Source of the DNA: Muribaculaceae bacterium
GTDB taxonomy: Bacteria; Bacteroidota; Bacteroidia; Bacteroidales; Muribaculaceae
Length of the DNA stretch: 64,000 bases
Direction of reading: 5' to 3'
Assembly: GCA_022509225.1 (NCBI GenBank)
Contig: JAFLTM010000003.1
Coordinates: forward strand, 1-64,000
The position numbers and the translations under genes were made by a program. The notes under the pieces were generated by a model that did no database searches, was not told where the DNA came from, and saw only the letters and a program-made list of their open reading frames with translations. Below, piece by piece: positions 29,936-40,006 of this stretch (its first letter is position 1; the number at the start of each line of letters is the position of its first letter).

Positions 29936-30682
29936 ATGCTTGTTAACTACATAGCCACTTTTGGCAAGTATTGGATCTTCATGGCACAGGTCTTTAGACA
30001 TCCCGACAAATGGAGGGAGTTCTTCAAGCGCCTGGTTTTTGAGATAAATAAACTTGGTGTGGATTCCATCCCATTGGTCATAATTATATCTATTTTCATA
30101 GGTGCGGTTATCACCATCCAGATGACTATCAATATTGTTTCTCCTCTTATACCTTCCTACTCAACCGGATTGGCAACACGAGAAATACTCCTTTTGGAAT
30201 TTTCATCCACCATGATGTGTCTTATTTTGGCGGGTAAAGTTGGTAGCAACATAGCCTCGGAGATAGGCACAATGCGTGTCACTGAACAAATTGACGCCTT
30301 GGATATAATGGGAATTAATTCTGCAAATTTTGTTGTTCTACCCAAAATTGTAGGATTCGTCTTATTTGTACCCGTGTTATGTATTCTTTCAATGTTCATG
30401 GGTTTGATTGGAGGCTGGATCATTGCAGAATTCACATCTATGATATCTGTTGAAGACTATGTCTATGGAATTCAAAGTTTCTTTAATGAATGGTATGTGT
30501 GGTATGGCATTATTAAAACCATAGTGTTTGCATTCATAATAGCAAGTGTGTCTGCCTTTTATGGTTATTACGTTAAAGGAGGCGCGTTGGAAGTCGGGCA
30601 GGCCAGTACCAAAGCTGTTGTTTCAAGTTCAATTCTCATACTTTTCTTTGATGTGGTTCTAACAAAACTTTTACTTCAATAA
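29936..30682 (+). CDS. mlaE: MlaE-family lipid ABC transporter permease
   Basis: ORF 248 aa; IPLVIIISIFIGAVITIQM, GSNIASEIGTMRVTEQIDALDIMGIN. Confidence 0.92.
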   Translation: MLVNYIATFGKYWIFMAQVFRHPDKWREFFKRLVFEINKLGVDSIPLVIIISIFIGAVITIQMTINIVSPLIPSYSTGLATREILLLEFSSTMMCLILAGKVGSNIASEIGTMRVTEQIDALDIMGINSANFVVLPKIVGFVLFVPVLCILSMFMGLIGGWIIAEFTSMISVEDYVYGIQSFFNEWYVWYGIIKTIVFAFIIASVSAFYGYYVKGGALEVGQASTKAVVSSSILILFFDVVLTKLLLQ

Positions 30683-30687
30683 CCGAT

Positions 30688-31470
30688 ATGATTGAGGCTA
30701 AAAATATTTCAAAGTGGTTTGACGGTCAAAGAGTGCTTTACGATATTTCCGCAACTTTCGATACCGGGAAAACGAATCTCATTATCGGTCAGAGCGGTTC
30801 CGGTAAAACTGTTTTCATGAAATGCCTTATAGGTCTTCTTACTCCGGAAGAAGGGTCAATCCTATACGACGGGAGAAAATTTCGTGCCATGTCAAATCAA
30901 GAAAAAAGGAAACTGAGAATGGAGATCGGTGTACTTTTCCAAGGGTCGGCACTGTTTGATAATGAAACAGTTTTAGGCAATGTGATGTTTCCCCTCAAAA
31001 TGTTCAGCCCCCTTTCAAAAGAAGAACAATTAGAAAGAGCACAATTTTGTATCAATCGTGTCGGTCTCACTAATGCCGACAATAAATTTCCTTCGGAAAT
31101 TTCCGGAGGTATGCAGAAACGTGTTGCTATCGCCAGAGCAATTGCGCTAAATCCTAAATATTTGTTTTGTGATGAACCAAACTCAGGTCTGGATCCAAAA
31201 ACATCAATTCTGATCGACGAACTCCTCAGCGATATAACTCATGAATATGGCATTACTACCATAATCAATACTCACGACATGAATTCTGTGCTTGGAATAG
31301 GGGAAAAAATTGTTTTTATCAACAAAGGTCATTGTGACTGGATTGGAACTGATAAAACAATTTTTAGAAGTACATCCCAGTCTCTTAACGATTTTGTTTT
31401 TGCTTCTCAGTTATTTAGAGAAGTCAAGAATTTTCTGGAGAGGGAATATCAGGCCGAAGAGGATCTTTGA
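30688..31470 (+). CDS. mlaF: MlaF-family ABC transporter ATP-binding protein
   Basis: ORF 260 aa; GQSGSGKTVFMKCLIGLL, SGGMQKRVAIARAIALNPKYLFCDEPNSGLDP. Confidence 0.92.
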   Translation: MIEAKNISKWFDGQRVLYDISATFDTGKTNLIIGQSGSGKTVFMKCLIGLLTPEEGSILYDGRKFRAMSNQEKRKLRMEIGVLFQGSALFDNETVLGNVMFPLKMFSPLSKEEQLERAQFCINRVGLTNADNKFPSEISGGMQKRVAIARAIALNPKYLFCDEPNSGLDPKTSILIDELLSDITHEYGITTIINTHDMNSVLGIGEKIVFINKGHCDWIGTDKTIFRSTSQSLNDFVFASQLFREVKNFLEREYQAEEDL

Positions 31471-32106
31471 AAATTCTCGTTTTATCTCATTCATATCAAA
31501 GACTTTTCCTCTTTCCTTTGACATAGATGTCACCCCCTTGTCGGTGAATCCACATGGATTTATCAGATTAAAACCGGAAAGATCCGTATTGACGTTCAAT
31601 GCCAGTCCATGCATGCTACAATAATTTCGGCACCTGATTCCTATGGCACATATCTTTCTTTCTCTATCCATGCCTTTGTCTATCCATACGCCTGTGGCAC
31701 CTTCTACTCTTTCCCCTTTTATACCATAATTTCTTAGCAAAAGTATAATCGCCTCTTCCAATAATGTCACATAGTTTTTCACTCCTAATCTATGGCGAGT
31801 CAGATCCAATATTGGATAAGCTATCAACTGACCCGGTGCATGATATGTAACATCTCCCCCCCTTTCTATTCGTCTGATTTTAATTCCTGATGCCTCAATA
31901 ATATCAGCCGACAACAATAGGTTTGTCTCTTTTGCTCTTCGGCCCAATGTTATAACGGGTTGATGTTCTCCTATCAATAAATATTCTTTTGGAGTAACAT
32001 TGCCGGTTTTCTTGCCGTCAAGAAGTTTCTCAAACAATTCCCTTTGCAATAAATAAGTTTCATCATAATCTGAAACTCCGAAATCCATAAGTTCAACACC
32101 TTCCAT
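31411..32106 (-). CDS. lipB: Lipoyl(octanoyl) transferase
   Basis: ORF 231 aa; GEHQPVITLGRRAKETNLL, RRIERGGDVTYHAPGQLIAYPILDL, MHGLALNVNTDLSGFNLINPCG. Confidence 0.94.
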   Translation of the reverse strand: MEGVELMDFGVSDYDETYLLQRELFEKLLDGKKTGNVTPKEYLLIGEHQPVITLGRRAKETNLLLSADIIEASGIKIRRIERGGDVTYHAPGQLIAYPILDLTRHRLGVKNYVTLLEEAIILLLRNYGIKGERVEGATGVWIDKGMDRERKICAIGIRCRNYCSMHGLALNVNTDLSGFNLINPCGFTDKGVTSMSKERGKVFDMNEIKREFSKILFGLIFPLQKILDFSK

Positions 32107-32112
32107 AAGCCA

Positions 32113-33012
32113 CTAAAGAACATGACGTTCAGCATGATAACTTGATCTCACCAACGGATGGCTTTCTATGTGTCGGAACCCTTTTTGTCTTCCTATTTCT
32201 CCATATTCTGCATAAACATCAGGATGGATGTATTCCCTCACCGGATAATGTTGTTTAGTTGGTTGAAGGTATTGTCCTATTGTCATTACTTCACATCCGG
32301 CCTCAAGCAAATCATCCATTGTCTTCAGTATTTCATCTCTTTTCTCCCCCAATCCTAACATAATTCCGGATTTTGACCTGATTCCTGATGCTGCGATATG
32401 TCTTATCACATTCAATGACCCTTGATATGTTGCGACACTTCTAATATGAGGTGTAAGCCGTTCCACAGTTTCAAGATTATGCGAAATAACCTCTGGTTGT
32501 AAGGTGATTATCGGGTCAAGAAATTGTGTTTTTCCCTGAAAGTCGGGCACAAGAAGTTCCATGGTCAAGCCTTCACACTCTTTCTTTAATTGCATGACCA
32601 AATCTTGCCAATGTGAAGAGCCATAATCCGGCAGGTCATCCCTATCCACCGATGTTATCACAACATGACTCAAACTCAATTCTTTGATAGTTTTTATTAT
32701 ACCATCGATCTCAGTTTTGTCTATTGCGTTTGGACGGCCTGTCTTCACATTACAGAACTTGCAATTTCGCGTGCAGATGTCACCTCCGATCATAAAAGTG
32801 GCTGTTCCGTTGCTCCAGCATTCACCTCTGTTCGGACACATTCCGCTGCTGCAAATCGTGTTAAGGTTTCGACCGTTAAGACAGCCCACAACCTGACTTG
32901 CTTTAAAACCACGCGGCAATTTGATTTTCAGCCAATCAGGCTTTCTGAGACCCGCTCCAACAATGGTGTCTGAACACTCTTCTGTATTATCTTTTCCGGT
33001 ATTTGTTTTCAC
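32113..33012 (-). CDS. lipA: Lipoyl synthase
   Basis: ORF 299 aa; CSSGMCPNRGECW and CTRNCKFCNV radical-SAM motifs, GLGEKRDEIL. Confidence 0.96.
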   Translation of the reverse strand: MKTNTGKDNTEECSDTIVGAGLRKPDWLKIKLPRGFKASQVVGCLNGRNLNTICSSGMCPNRGECWSNGTATFMIGGDICTRNCKFCNVKTGRPNAIDKTEIDGIIKTIKELSLSHVVITSVDRDDLPDYGSSHWQDLVMQLKKECEGLTMELLVPDFQGKTQFLDPIITLQPEVISHNLETVERLTPHIRSVATYQGSLNVIRHIAASGIRSKSGIMLGLGEKRDEILKTMDDLLEAGCEVMTIGQYLQPTKQHYPVREYIHPDVYAEYGEIGRQKGFRHIESHPLVRSSYHAERHVL

Positions 33013-33108
33013 TCGGCAAAAATAAAGATTTTTTTATTAATTTTACATCCTTAAGAATGGCTTAATAAATATTTATCGTTAACACTGTCTATTCTTACTC
33101 GACATAGC

Positions 33109-35136
33109 ATGAAAAGAATTTTCTATCTAATAACATTGCTGACTTTCGTTGCTACAGGTTTTGCACAAGACGTAGTTAGCTGGCACTATAACCTTAAAGA
33201 TGATAACACCGATAATCCATATCTTGAAATAACCGCTGATATTGAGCGGGGCTATCATCTTTATGCCTTTGACAATCCTCCTGGTGGAGGGCTTCCACTT
33301 CAATTTTTCTTTGACACCAAAGGGTGTAAACTCAACGGAGATTGTGTCGCAGACAGGAACTACACAGTGCAATACAATGAGATCTTTGAAGTAAACGAAC
33401 ATCTTTATGAAGGTACTGTCACATTCACTCAAAAAATAATTCCCACAGAAAAAGATTTTTCCATTGAACTGGAAATTAAAGGACAAGCTTGTAACGACAT
33501 GGGATGTTACCAGACTTTTGGATCGCATGTTTTTAAAGGGAAAGCACCACTCAGCAATAATGTTTCAGCTTCTGGCGAAAAGAAGGAAGACAATATTCAT
33601 CAAGAGGCGGAACTCATTGCAGAAATGACAGATTCATTGCAATCTGCTGAACCTTTCATGACCCCGGAAGCTAATTTGAGTGGCGTGACTGCTCACCACG
33701 ACTGGTGGGCGAATGTCGAGGCAGAAATGATGGTCTTTTCTAATGATCCGAAACAACAGGAAAGATCCCTGTGGTATATTTTCATAGCTGGATTTATTGG
33801 AGGTCTTATAGCGTTGGTAACTCCTTGTGTATGGCCAATGATTCCAATGACAGTGAGTTTCTTCCTGAAACAAAATAAATCAAAACGGAAATCAGTTGCC
33901 ACCGCTGCAATCTATGGATTATCTATTATAGTTATTTATGTGGCGTTGGGAATTATTGTCACTGTCTTATTTGGCGCCTCCGCATTAAATGAACTGGCAA
34001 CAAGCGCAGGTTTCAATATTGCGTTCTTTGTTTTGCTTGTGATTTTCGCAATCTCATTTATGGGTGGTTTTGAGTTGACTCTCCCCTCTTCATGGACTAA
34101 TAAAATAGATTCCAAGGTTGATGCCACAACAGGATATATCAGTATTTTTTTCATGGCATTTACATTGGCACTCGTCTCTTTCTCTTGCACAGGACCAATT
34201 ATAGGCACTCTGCTGGTGGAGGCTGCGGCTACATCTAATTTCATATCTCCTGCTGTCGGGATGTTCGGTTTTTCCCTTGCTTTAGCTCTTCCATTTTCAA
34301 TTTTCGCAATGTTCCCAACCATGTTGAAGGCTGTGCCAAAGAGCGGGGGATGGATGAATACTGTTAAAGTTGTGCTCGGATTCCTTGAACTTGCGTTGGC
34401 ACTCAAATTCCTTTCGGTTGCAGATCTCGCCTACGGATGGAGAATACTTGACCGTGAAGTATTCGTATCTCTTTGGATTGTAATCTTCGCTCTTCTCGGA
34501 ATCTATTTGCTCGGGAAACTAACTTTCCCACATGACGATAAAGTGGAAAAAATCGGATTATTCCGTTTTATGCTCGGTGTTATATCTCTCGCATTTGCAG
34601 TTTATATGTTACCCGGTCTGTGGGGTGCCCCTCTCAAAAGCATAAGCGCCTTCACGCCTCCTCTCTACACTCAAGATTTCTCACTTTATGAAGGTGATGT
34701 CACTGCTCAGGTTGACGATTTTGACGAGGCGATTACTCTTTCCAGAGAACTTGACAAACCTGTCTTGTTAGACTTCTCCGGCTATGGATGTGTGAATTGT
34801 AGAAAAATGGAAGCATCTGTTTGGACTGACCCCGAAATAAAACGCACCCTTGATGAAGATTTCATTTTGGCCACTCTAATGGTTGATGAGAAAAAGGCTC
34901 TTCCCCAACCGATTAAAGTCACAGAAAAGGATGGCACTGTAAGAACATTGAGAACTTACGGTGACAAATGGAGCTATCTGCAAAGATCTAAATTCGGCTC
35001 AAATGCACAACCTTTTTATGTTATAGTTGATCAGAATGGGAAACCTATGGCTCCATCTTATGCATACAAAGAAGATGTGCAGGCGTATAAGAATTTCCTT
35101 GATCAAGGACGCGATAACTTTTATAAGGAAAAATGA
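33109..35136 (+). CDS. DsbD-like thiol:disulfide interchange protein
   Basis: ORF 675 aa; signal peptide, Cys-containing N-domain (CNDMGC), polytopic core, C-terminal thioredoxin GYGCVNCRKME. Confidence 0.9.
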   Translation: MKRIFYLITLLTFVATGFAQDVVSWHYNLKDDNTDNPYLEITADIERGYHLYAFDNPPGGGLPLQFFFDTKGCKLNGDCVADRNYTVQYNEIFEVNEHLYEGTVTFTQKIIPTEKDFSIELEIKGQACNDMGCYQTFGSHVFKGKAPLSNNVSASGEKKEDNIHQEAELIAEMTDSLQSAEPFMTPEANLSGVTAHHDWWANVEAEMMVFSNDPKQQERSLWYIFIAGFIGGLIALVTPCVWPMIPMTVSFFLKQNKSKRKSVATAAIYGLSIIVIYVALGIIVTVLFGASALNELATSAGFNIAFFVLLVIFAISFMGGFELTLPSSWTNKIDSKVDATTGYISIFFMAFTLALVSFSCTGPIIGTLLVEAAATSNFISPAVGMFGFSLALALPFSIFAMFPTMLKAVPKSGGWMNTVKVVLGFLELALALKFLSVADLAYGWRILDREVFVSLWIVIFALLGIYLLGKLTFPHDDKVEKIGLFRFMLGVISLAFAVYMLPGLWGAPLKSISAFTPPLYTQDFSLYEGDVTAQVDDFDEAITLSRELDKPVLLDFSGYGCVNCRKMEASVWTDPEIKRTLDEDFILATLMVDEKKALPQPIKVTEKDGTVRTLRTYGDKWSYLQRSKFGSNAQPFYVIVDQNGKPMAPSYAYKEDVQAYKNFLDQGRDNFYKEK

Positions 35137-35966
35137 TAGCGTTATTTAAGCGCATAGCGGTTTTATGCCTCTTATCGCTATTGCATTTTAATATTGCATC
35201 AGGTTCTTCTTCAAGATATTTGGAACTTGTTGATTCTGTGGATTATTATATCTCCAAGGAGCTATGGAATATGGCTGAACAGAAAATAATGGAGGCCTTA
35301 CGTCTGGAACCTGCCAATTTTTCCAATTCCTTGCTTCTTAATAACCTTGGAATTGTCCGCTCTCATAAAAAAGAATATGACAAGGCAGTGGAGGCATATA
35401 CTCTCGGCATTTCGATGGCTCCTTCTTCAACGGTATTGTATAACAACAGAGCAAGAGCCTATTTAATGTTGGATTCGGTGCATACAGCTTTGAAAGATGT
35501 AGATTTTAGTCTTTCAATTGATTCCATTCAAGAATGGCCATTACAAACCATGGGTTATATGTATCTATATGACAATGATATAACCAATGCAGAAAAAGTA
35601 TTTAATTTCCTTAAACTTAAATTCCCTGAGAATTCTTTTGCTTATGCAGGCTTAGCCGATATTCAGGAAAGACTGGGTAATCGTGAAAACGCACTACAGC
35701 TTTATGGAAAATCGCTTGAATTAAATCCTGATGAACCTGAAATAATGGTATCTGAGATTTTTCTGCTTATTGATTTGGAAAAATTTTCTGAAGCAAGATC
35801 AAAAATAAAAAGAGGAATTTCCTTATTTCCGGAAGATCCCATGTTCTATCTGCTTCGTGGTTATTTACACCGTTTGAACTACCGGCAACAGGAAGCTCAG
35901 GCGGATAAAAAGACTGCTATTGACAAAGGTCTTGATCCTGCTTATGTTTCGCGTTTTATCCCATAA
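35133..35966 (+). CDS. TPR-repeat secreted protein
   Basis: ORF 277 aa; signal peptide and several TPR units (NNLGIVRSHKKEYDKAVEAYTLGISMAP). Confidence 0.78.
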   Translation: MIALFKRIAVLCLLSLLHFNIASGSSSRYLELVDSVDYYISKELWNMAEQKIMEALRLEPANFSNSLLLNNLGIVRSHKKEYDKAVEAYTLGISMAPSSTVLYNNRARAYLMLDSVHTALKDVDFSLSIDSIQEWPLQTMGYMYLYDNDITNAEKVFNFLKLKFPENSFAYAGLADIQERLGNRENALQLYGKSLELNPDEPEIMVSEIFLLIDLEKFSEARSKIKRGISLFPEDPMFYLLRGYLHRLNYRQQEAQADKKTAIDKGLDPAYVSRFIP

Positions 35967-35968
35967 AT

Positions 35969-35997
35969 TTTAAAGGAATGTTAATTCCTTAAATATC
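35969..35997. terminator. Convergent hairpin between the TPR gene and the mgtC-like gene
   Basis: TTTAAAGGAAT-gtta-ATTCCTTAAA. Confidence 0.5.
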
Positions 35998-36726
35998 AAT
36001 CTGATTGCTTAAGGTGATTTTGCGTGTAGGAAAAATTCTGCTTATCTTATTGAGAACCGGCAAGATATTGGTGTAAGAATGAACCAATATGACAAAATTA
36101 AGGTCAGTCAATTTCTTTTCATAATCATATTCAACATAAAAAGTTGACAGATGGATGCCATTCTCTTTCAAAACCTCTCTATACTCCTCAATACTGTCTC
36201 TTATCCCTTCTATGGTGAGATTGATCACTTTAGAGTCCTGACCCAATTTTCTCCTTTTCCCATATTGTTCAAACGCCACAAGCGTTAGAAGCACAAGCAC
36301 AGTGGCGATAATCGATACAAAATACATGCCGATACCTATAGCCATTCCGATAATCGCCGTCATCCAGATTCCTGCAGCTGTAGTCAATCCCCTCACTGCG
36401 CCTTTCATGTGGATCATCGCACCGCCACCTAAAAATCCGATACCGGTGATAACCTGTGCTGCAATTCTTCCGGGATCACCGTTCTTCAACCCAAGATACT
36501 CCTGCGGAACATAAATTGACAGAAGCATCGCAAGACAAGACCCCATCGATATCAATGCGAAGGTTCTTATTCCTGCTATCTGACCTTTCCTCTTTCGCTC
36601 GGCTCCCACTATCATGCCGAGAACCATGCTCAAGAAGAGTCTGAATACGCTATTAGTGATATTTACCTCAAGCGAATTCAGACTTTCTAACAAGGTGTTG
36701 TGCCAGTTGAGGAATAATTCCCACAT
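35989..36726 (-). CDS. MgtC/SapB-family membrane protein
   Basis: ORF 245 aa; LGMIVGAERKRKGQIAGIRTFALISMGSCLAML, GIGFLGGGAM. Confidence 0.9.
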   Translation of the reverse strand: MWELFLNWHNTLLESLNSLEVNITNSVFRLFLSMVLGMIVGAERKRKGQIAGIRTFALISMGSCLAMLLSIYVPQEYLGLKNGDPGRIAAQVITGIGFLGGGAMIHMKGAVRGLTTAAGIWMTAIIGMAIGIGMYFVSIIATVLVLLTLVAFEQYGKRRKLGQDSKVINLTIEGIRDSIEEYREVLKENGIHLSTFYVEYDYEKKLTDLNFVILVHSYTNILPVLNKISRIFPTRKITLSNQIDI

Positions 36727-36787
36727 ATTTTTCTTCTAATTAAACAGGTGCTATGAGACCTATCAGAATCTAATCAAATCGGATGAA

Positions 36788-37684
36788 TTACACCAGCTTT
36801 ATCCACCGGTCGCGATCTCCCGGAAGAAGATCAACCACCGGTATCTCAATCATCGTGTAGCATCCCGGAGCAAGCCTTTGCGTTGCCCTTGCGGCTCCCA
36901 CGAGAACCTGAGCCGTCAATGCAGGATTATTAATGCGCATATTGAATTCGAGGAGCTGATTATGGGTCTCCCCGCTTACACCCTTTCTCTTCATGTTCAC
37001 GCCATGACCCATATCTTTCAAGGCATCAACACTTTCCACCTGAATGACGTATGTTTCATCACTTGCAAAATAGGGATCTTCCTTAATCTTCTTTTCAATC
37101 TCCTTGAAATCATATCCCGGAAGAACCTCAACATACACCATCCTTCGGTGCAGGCTCTGTCCTTTGGGGATTGTTACGGAAAGAGCATCCTTCACTCCCT
37201 CTTTTGACTTAACAGCAACCGAATGACCCATGCTCATTCCGGGACCAAAATTAGTTTCAGTTATACCTTTTGGTGCCATCCCTTCCATGAGTACACGCAC
37301 TATGGAATCTGTGCCGGGGTCCCAGCCTGCCGAGATCACACTTACCTTACCATGTGCTTTCGCCACCTCTGCCAGTCTATTTCTCAAGCCGGGTATCTGG
37401 CCATGGATATCAAAACTATCTACAGTGTTTATTCCTCTTGAAAGATATTCGGCAGCAAACTTCTCAACTTCGCGTGTCGGAGTGCAAAGTATCGCCACAT
37501 CAATCTCGCCAAGTTTTTCTATATCATCAACCACAGAATAACCATTAACGATATCCTCACCCGGGTTAACCTTTCTTCTCACTATTCCTTGAAGTGTCAT
37601 GTCCGGGGCCTCTTTAACGGCTTGAAGAGTGAATTTTCCTATGTTACCGAATCCTATGATTGCCACTTTAATCTTTTTTTCCAT
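36788..37684 (-). CDS. ddh: Meso-diaminopimelate dehydrogenase
   Basis: ORF 298 aa; VAIIGFGNIGKFTLQA, SAGWDPGTDSIVRVLME, GPGMSMGHSVAVKSKEGVKDALS. Confidence 0.92.
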   Translation of the reverse strand: MEKKIKVAIIGFGNIGKFTLQAVKEAPDMTLQGIVRRKVNPGEDIVNGYSVVDDIEKLGEIDVAILCTPTREVEKFAAEYLSRGINTVDSFDIHGQIPGLRNRLAEVAKAHGKVSVISAGWDPGTDSIVRVLMEGMAPKGITETNFGPGMSMGHSVAVKSKEGVKDALSVTIPKGQSLHRRMVYVEVLPGYDFKEIEKKIKEDPYFASDETYVIQVESVDALKDMGHGVNMKRKGVSGETHNQLLEFNMRINNPALTAQVLVGAARATQRLAPGCYTMIEIPVVDLLPGDRDRWIKLV

Positions 37685-37793
37685 CTTTTTCTCTGTATAT
37701 AAGTTTCAGCTACAAATATAAAAATTTCCACTATATTTTCTGTAATTTTGCCACCGATTTCATTAAAACGATTCATTTCTAAATTTACAACGC

Positions 37794-39488
37794 ATGGATT
37801 GGTTTATCGACTTGCTTAAACCCGGAAATCTTTCCCTGGCAAGCACTATCCTGCTTTATTCATTTGTTATTTTTGCGGGCATTATGCTCGGAAAAATCAA
37901 AATATTAGGTGTCTCCCTGGGCGTAACATTCGTTCTTTTCGTGGGTATCCTGCTCGGGCATTTCGGTTATGGCGTTGAAAGCAACACACTGCATTTCCTG
38001 CGTGAATTCGGACTTATCCTGTTCATCTTTTCAATCGGCATGCAGGTTGGTCCCGGTTTTTTCTCCTCATTCAAGGAGGGTGGAGTGAGGATGAACGCCC
38101 TCGCCATGCTCGGTATAGCACTGAACGTGGGAGTGATGCTCACCATCTACTTCCTTCAAGGAGGTGAAAACGGACTTTCATCAATTTCTGACATGGTGGG
38201 TGTGATGTGTGGTGCAATAACAAATACCCCTGCACTGGGTGCTGCCCAACAGACCATTTTGCAAGTTGACTCGGGCGCTTACGATATAAGTCAAGAAATG
38301 TCAATGGGTTATGCCGCGGCCTATCCTCTCGGCGTGGTGGGCATAATCCTTACGATGATTGTGATTAAGCTCGCCTTCAAGATCAATGTAGACAAGGAGA
38401 TAAAGGAGATAGAGGATTCAAAGAAGGAGTCGCTTATGGCTCCAGCCATGCTCACTTTCAAAATCACCAACCAGCTCGTTTCCGGATTGTCGATGCTTCG
38501 TCTTCACACCCTGATTCCAGGTGACTATACTTGTTCCAGAATACTGAAACCTGACGGGAAAGTTGTGGTTCCAACATCCTCCGACACAATCGAGATAGGT
38601 GATATCGTGCTAATCGTATGCGCCAAGACCGACGAGGAAAAATTCGCCCGATTCCTTGGAGAGAGAATTGAGATGGAATGGCCCAAAGACAAGGGTCCGG
38701 TTGTATCGCGCCGTATTTTGGTTACCCAAACATCCTATAACGGCACCAAACTCGGTTCCCTACATCTCCATGCAGCCTATCAACTTAATGTGACACGTAT
38801 AAATCGCGCCGGAGTTGAACTGCTTGCCAGCCCCGACCTGCGACTACAACTTGGCGATCGTCTTACAGTGGTGGGAAATATCGACCATATTAATCTTTTA
38901 GCTCGTAAACTCGGTGATTCAATCAAACGGCTCAACGAGCCAAACCTCATAACCATGTTCATCGGAATATTCCTTGGCATTCTGTTAGGAAGTCTCCCTG
39001 TGCAGTTCCCCGGCATGTCTGTGCCGATGAAACTTGGTCTCGCCGGCGGACCGCTCGTTGTCGCCATCCTAATAGGTGCTTATGGCCATAAGTTCCATCT
39101 TGTAACATACACTAATTCTGCCGCCAATCTTCTGTTGAGGGAGATCGGGATCTGCCTCTTCCTCGCTTCTGTGGGAATTGCTGCGGGAAAAGATTTCTTT
39201 GAAACTGTCTTTAATCTTAGAGGTGCATTATGGGTGGGTTACGGATTCCTTATAACAGTGCTACCTTTGATTGTGATAGGCGTCATTGCCCGCGCCAAAT
39301 ATAAGATGAATTATCTTTCCATTATCGGAATGATGAGCGGAAGTTATACCGATCCACCTGCTCTGGCTTATGGAAATAAAGTTGCAAATAATGATGCCCC
39401 GGCAGTAGCTTATTCCACAGTCTACCCTCTCACAATGTTTGCAAGAGTTATAGTAGCACAGATTATTGTGCTTTGTTTCCTCGAATAA
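37794..39488 (+). CDS. YidE/aspartate-alanine-exchanger-type transporter with two RCK_C domains
   Basis: ORF 564 aa; duplicated polytopic domain (GVMCGAITNTPALGAAQQT; GMMSGSYTDPPALAYGN) around two RCK_C-like regions. Confidence 0.88.
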   Translation: MDWFIDLLKPGNLSLASTILLYSFVIFAGIMLGKIKILGVSLGVTFVLFVGILLGHFGYGVESNTLHFLREFGLILFIFSIGMQVGPGFFSSFKEGGVRMNALAMLGIALNVGVMLTIYFLQGGENGLSSISDMVGVMCGAITNTPALGAAQQTILQVDSGAYDISQEMSMGYAAAYPLGVVGIILTMIVIKLAFKINVDKEIKEIEDSKKESLMAPAMLTFKITNQLVSGLSMLRLHTLIPGDYTCSRILKPDGKVVVPTSSDTIEIGDIVLIVCAKTDEEKFARFLGERIEMEWPKDKGPVVSRRILVTQTSYNGTKLGSLHLHAAYQLNVTRINRAGVELLASPDLRLQLGDRLTVVGNIDHINLLARKLGDSIKRLNEPNLITMFIGIFLGILLGSLPVQFPGMSVPMKLGLAGGPLVVAILIGAYGHKFHLVTYTNSAANLLLREIGICLFLASVGIAAGKDFFETVFNLRGALWVGYGFLITVLPLIVIGVIARAKYKMNYLSIIGMMSGSYTDPPALAYGNKVANNDAPAVAYSTVYPLTMFARVIVAQIIVLCFLE

Positions 39489-39502
39489 ATTTTGTATCTT
39501 TG
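39472..39502 (+). promoter_or_regulatory. Bacteroidetes-type promoter for rpmE2
   Basis: TTTG (39472-39475) N19 TATCTTTG (39495-39502). Confidence 0.6.
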
Positions 39503-39564
39503 CATGCCAATAAGATGGGATCGCGACCTGTCTTCAATTTTAAATAATTAACTGCAGTAATAAA

Positions 39565-39819
39565 ATGAAAGAAAATATCCATCCAACCAACTACCGTGAA
39601 GTTGTGTTTAAAGACATGTCGAACGATGAAACTTTCATCACTCGTTCCACTGTTGCTACACGTGAGACAATTGAGATTGACGGAAAAGAATACCCTCTGG
39701 TAAAACTTGAGATCACCTCTTCTTCACATCCATATTTCACAGGAAAACAAAAACTTGTCGACACAGCAGGTCGTGTGGATAAATTCCGCAGCCGCTACGG
39801 TAATAGAAGTAAAAAATAA
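39565..39819 (+). CDS. rpmE2: 50S ribosomal protein L31 type B
   Basis: ORF 84 aa; [60 protein letters not shown]; no zinc CxxC. Confidence 0.95.
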   Translation: MKENIHPTNYREVVFKDMSNDETFITRSTVATRETIEIDGKEYPLVKLEITSSSHPYFTGKQKLVDTAGRVDKFRSRYGNRSKK

Positions 39820-39847
39820 GTATTTGTTATAAGTTATCTTATACTGG

Positions 39848-39883
39848 GGTGTGTCAAAATTAACATTATGGCACACCTTTTTT
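39848..39883 (+). terminator. Rho-independent terminator of rpmE2
   Basis: GGTGTGTC ... GGCACACC followed by TTTTTT. Confidence 0.75.
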
Positions 39884-39950
39884 CTAATGCAAATAATTCA
39901 GATATTGTTGCATCGCTTTGCTTATTTAAAATGGCACTTTTGGAATATCG

Positions 39951-39982
39951 TTTGCAACATGACTCTTAATAAGTTATCTTTG
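39951..39982 (+). promoter_or_regulatory. Bacteroidetes-type promoter for the C69 dipeptidase
   Basis: TTTG (39951-39954) N20 TATCTTTG (39975-39982). Confidence 0.6.
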
Positions 39983-40006
39983 TAGAATAAAGAAAATAAT
40001 TTTATC

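Noticed and set aside
33936-34406. 156-aa minus-strand ORF antisense to the DsbD-like gene
   Set aside because: Shadow of the polytopic core of the DsbD-like gene; no independent motif.
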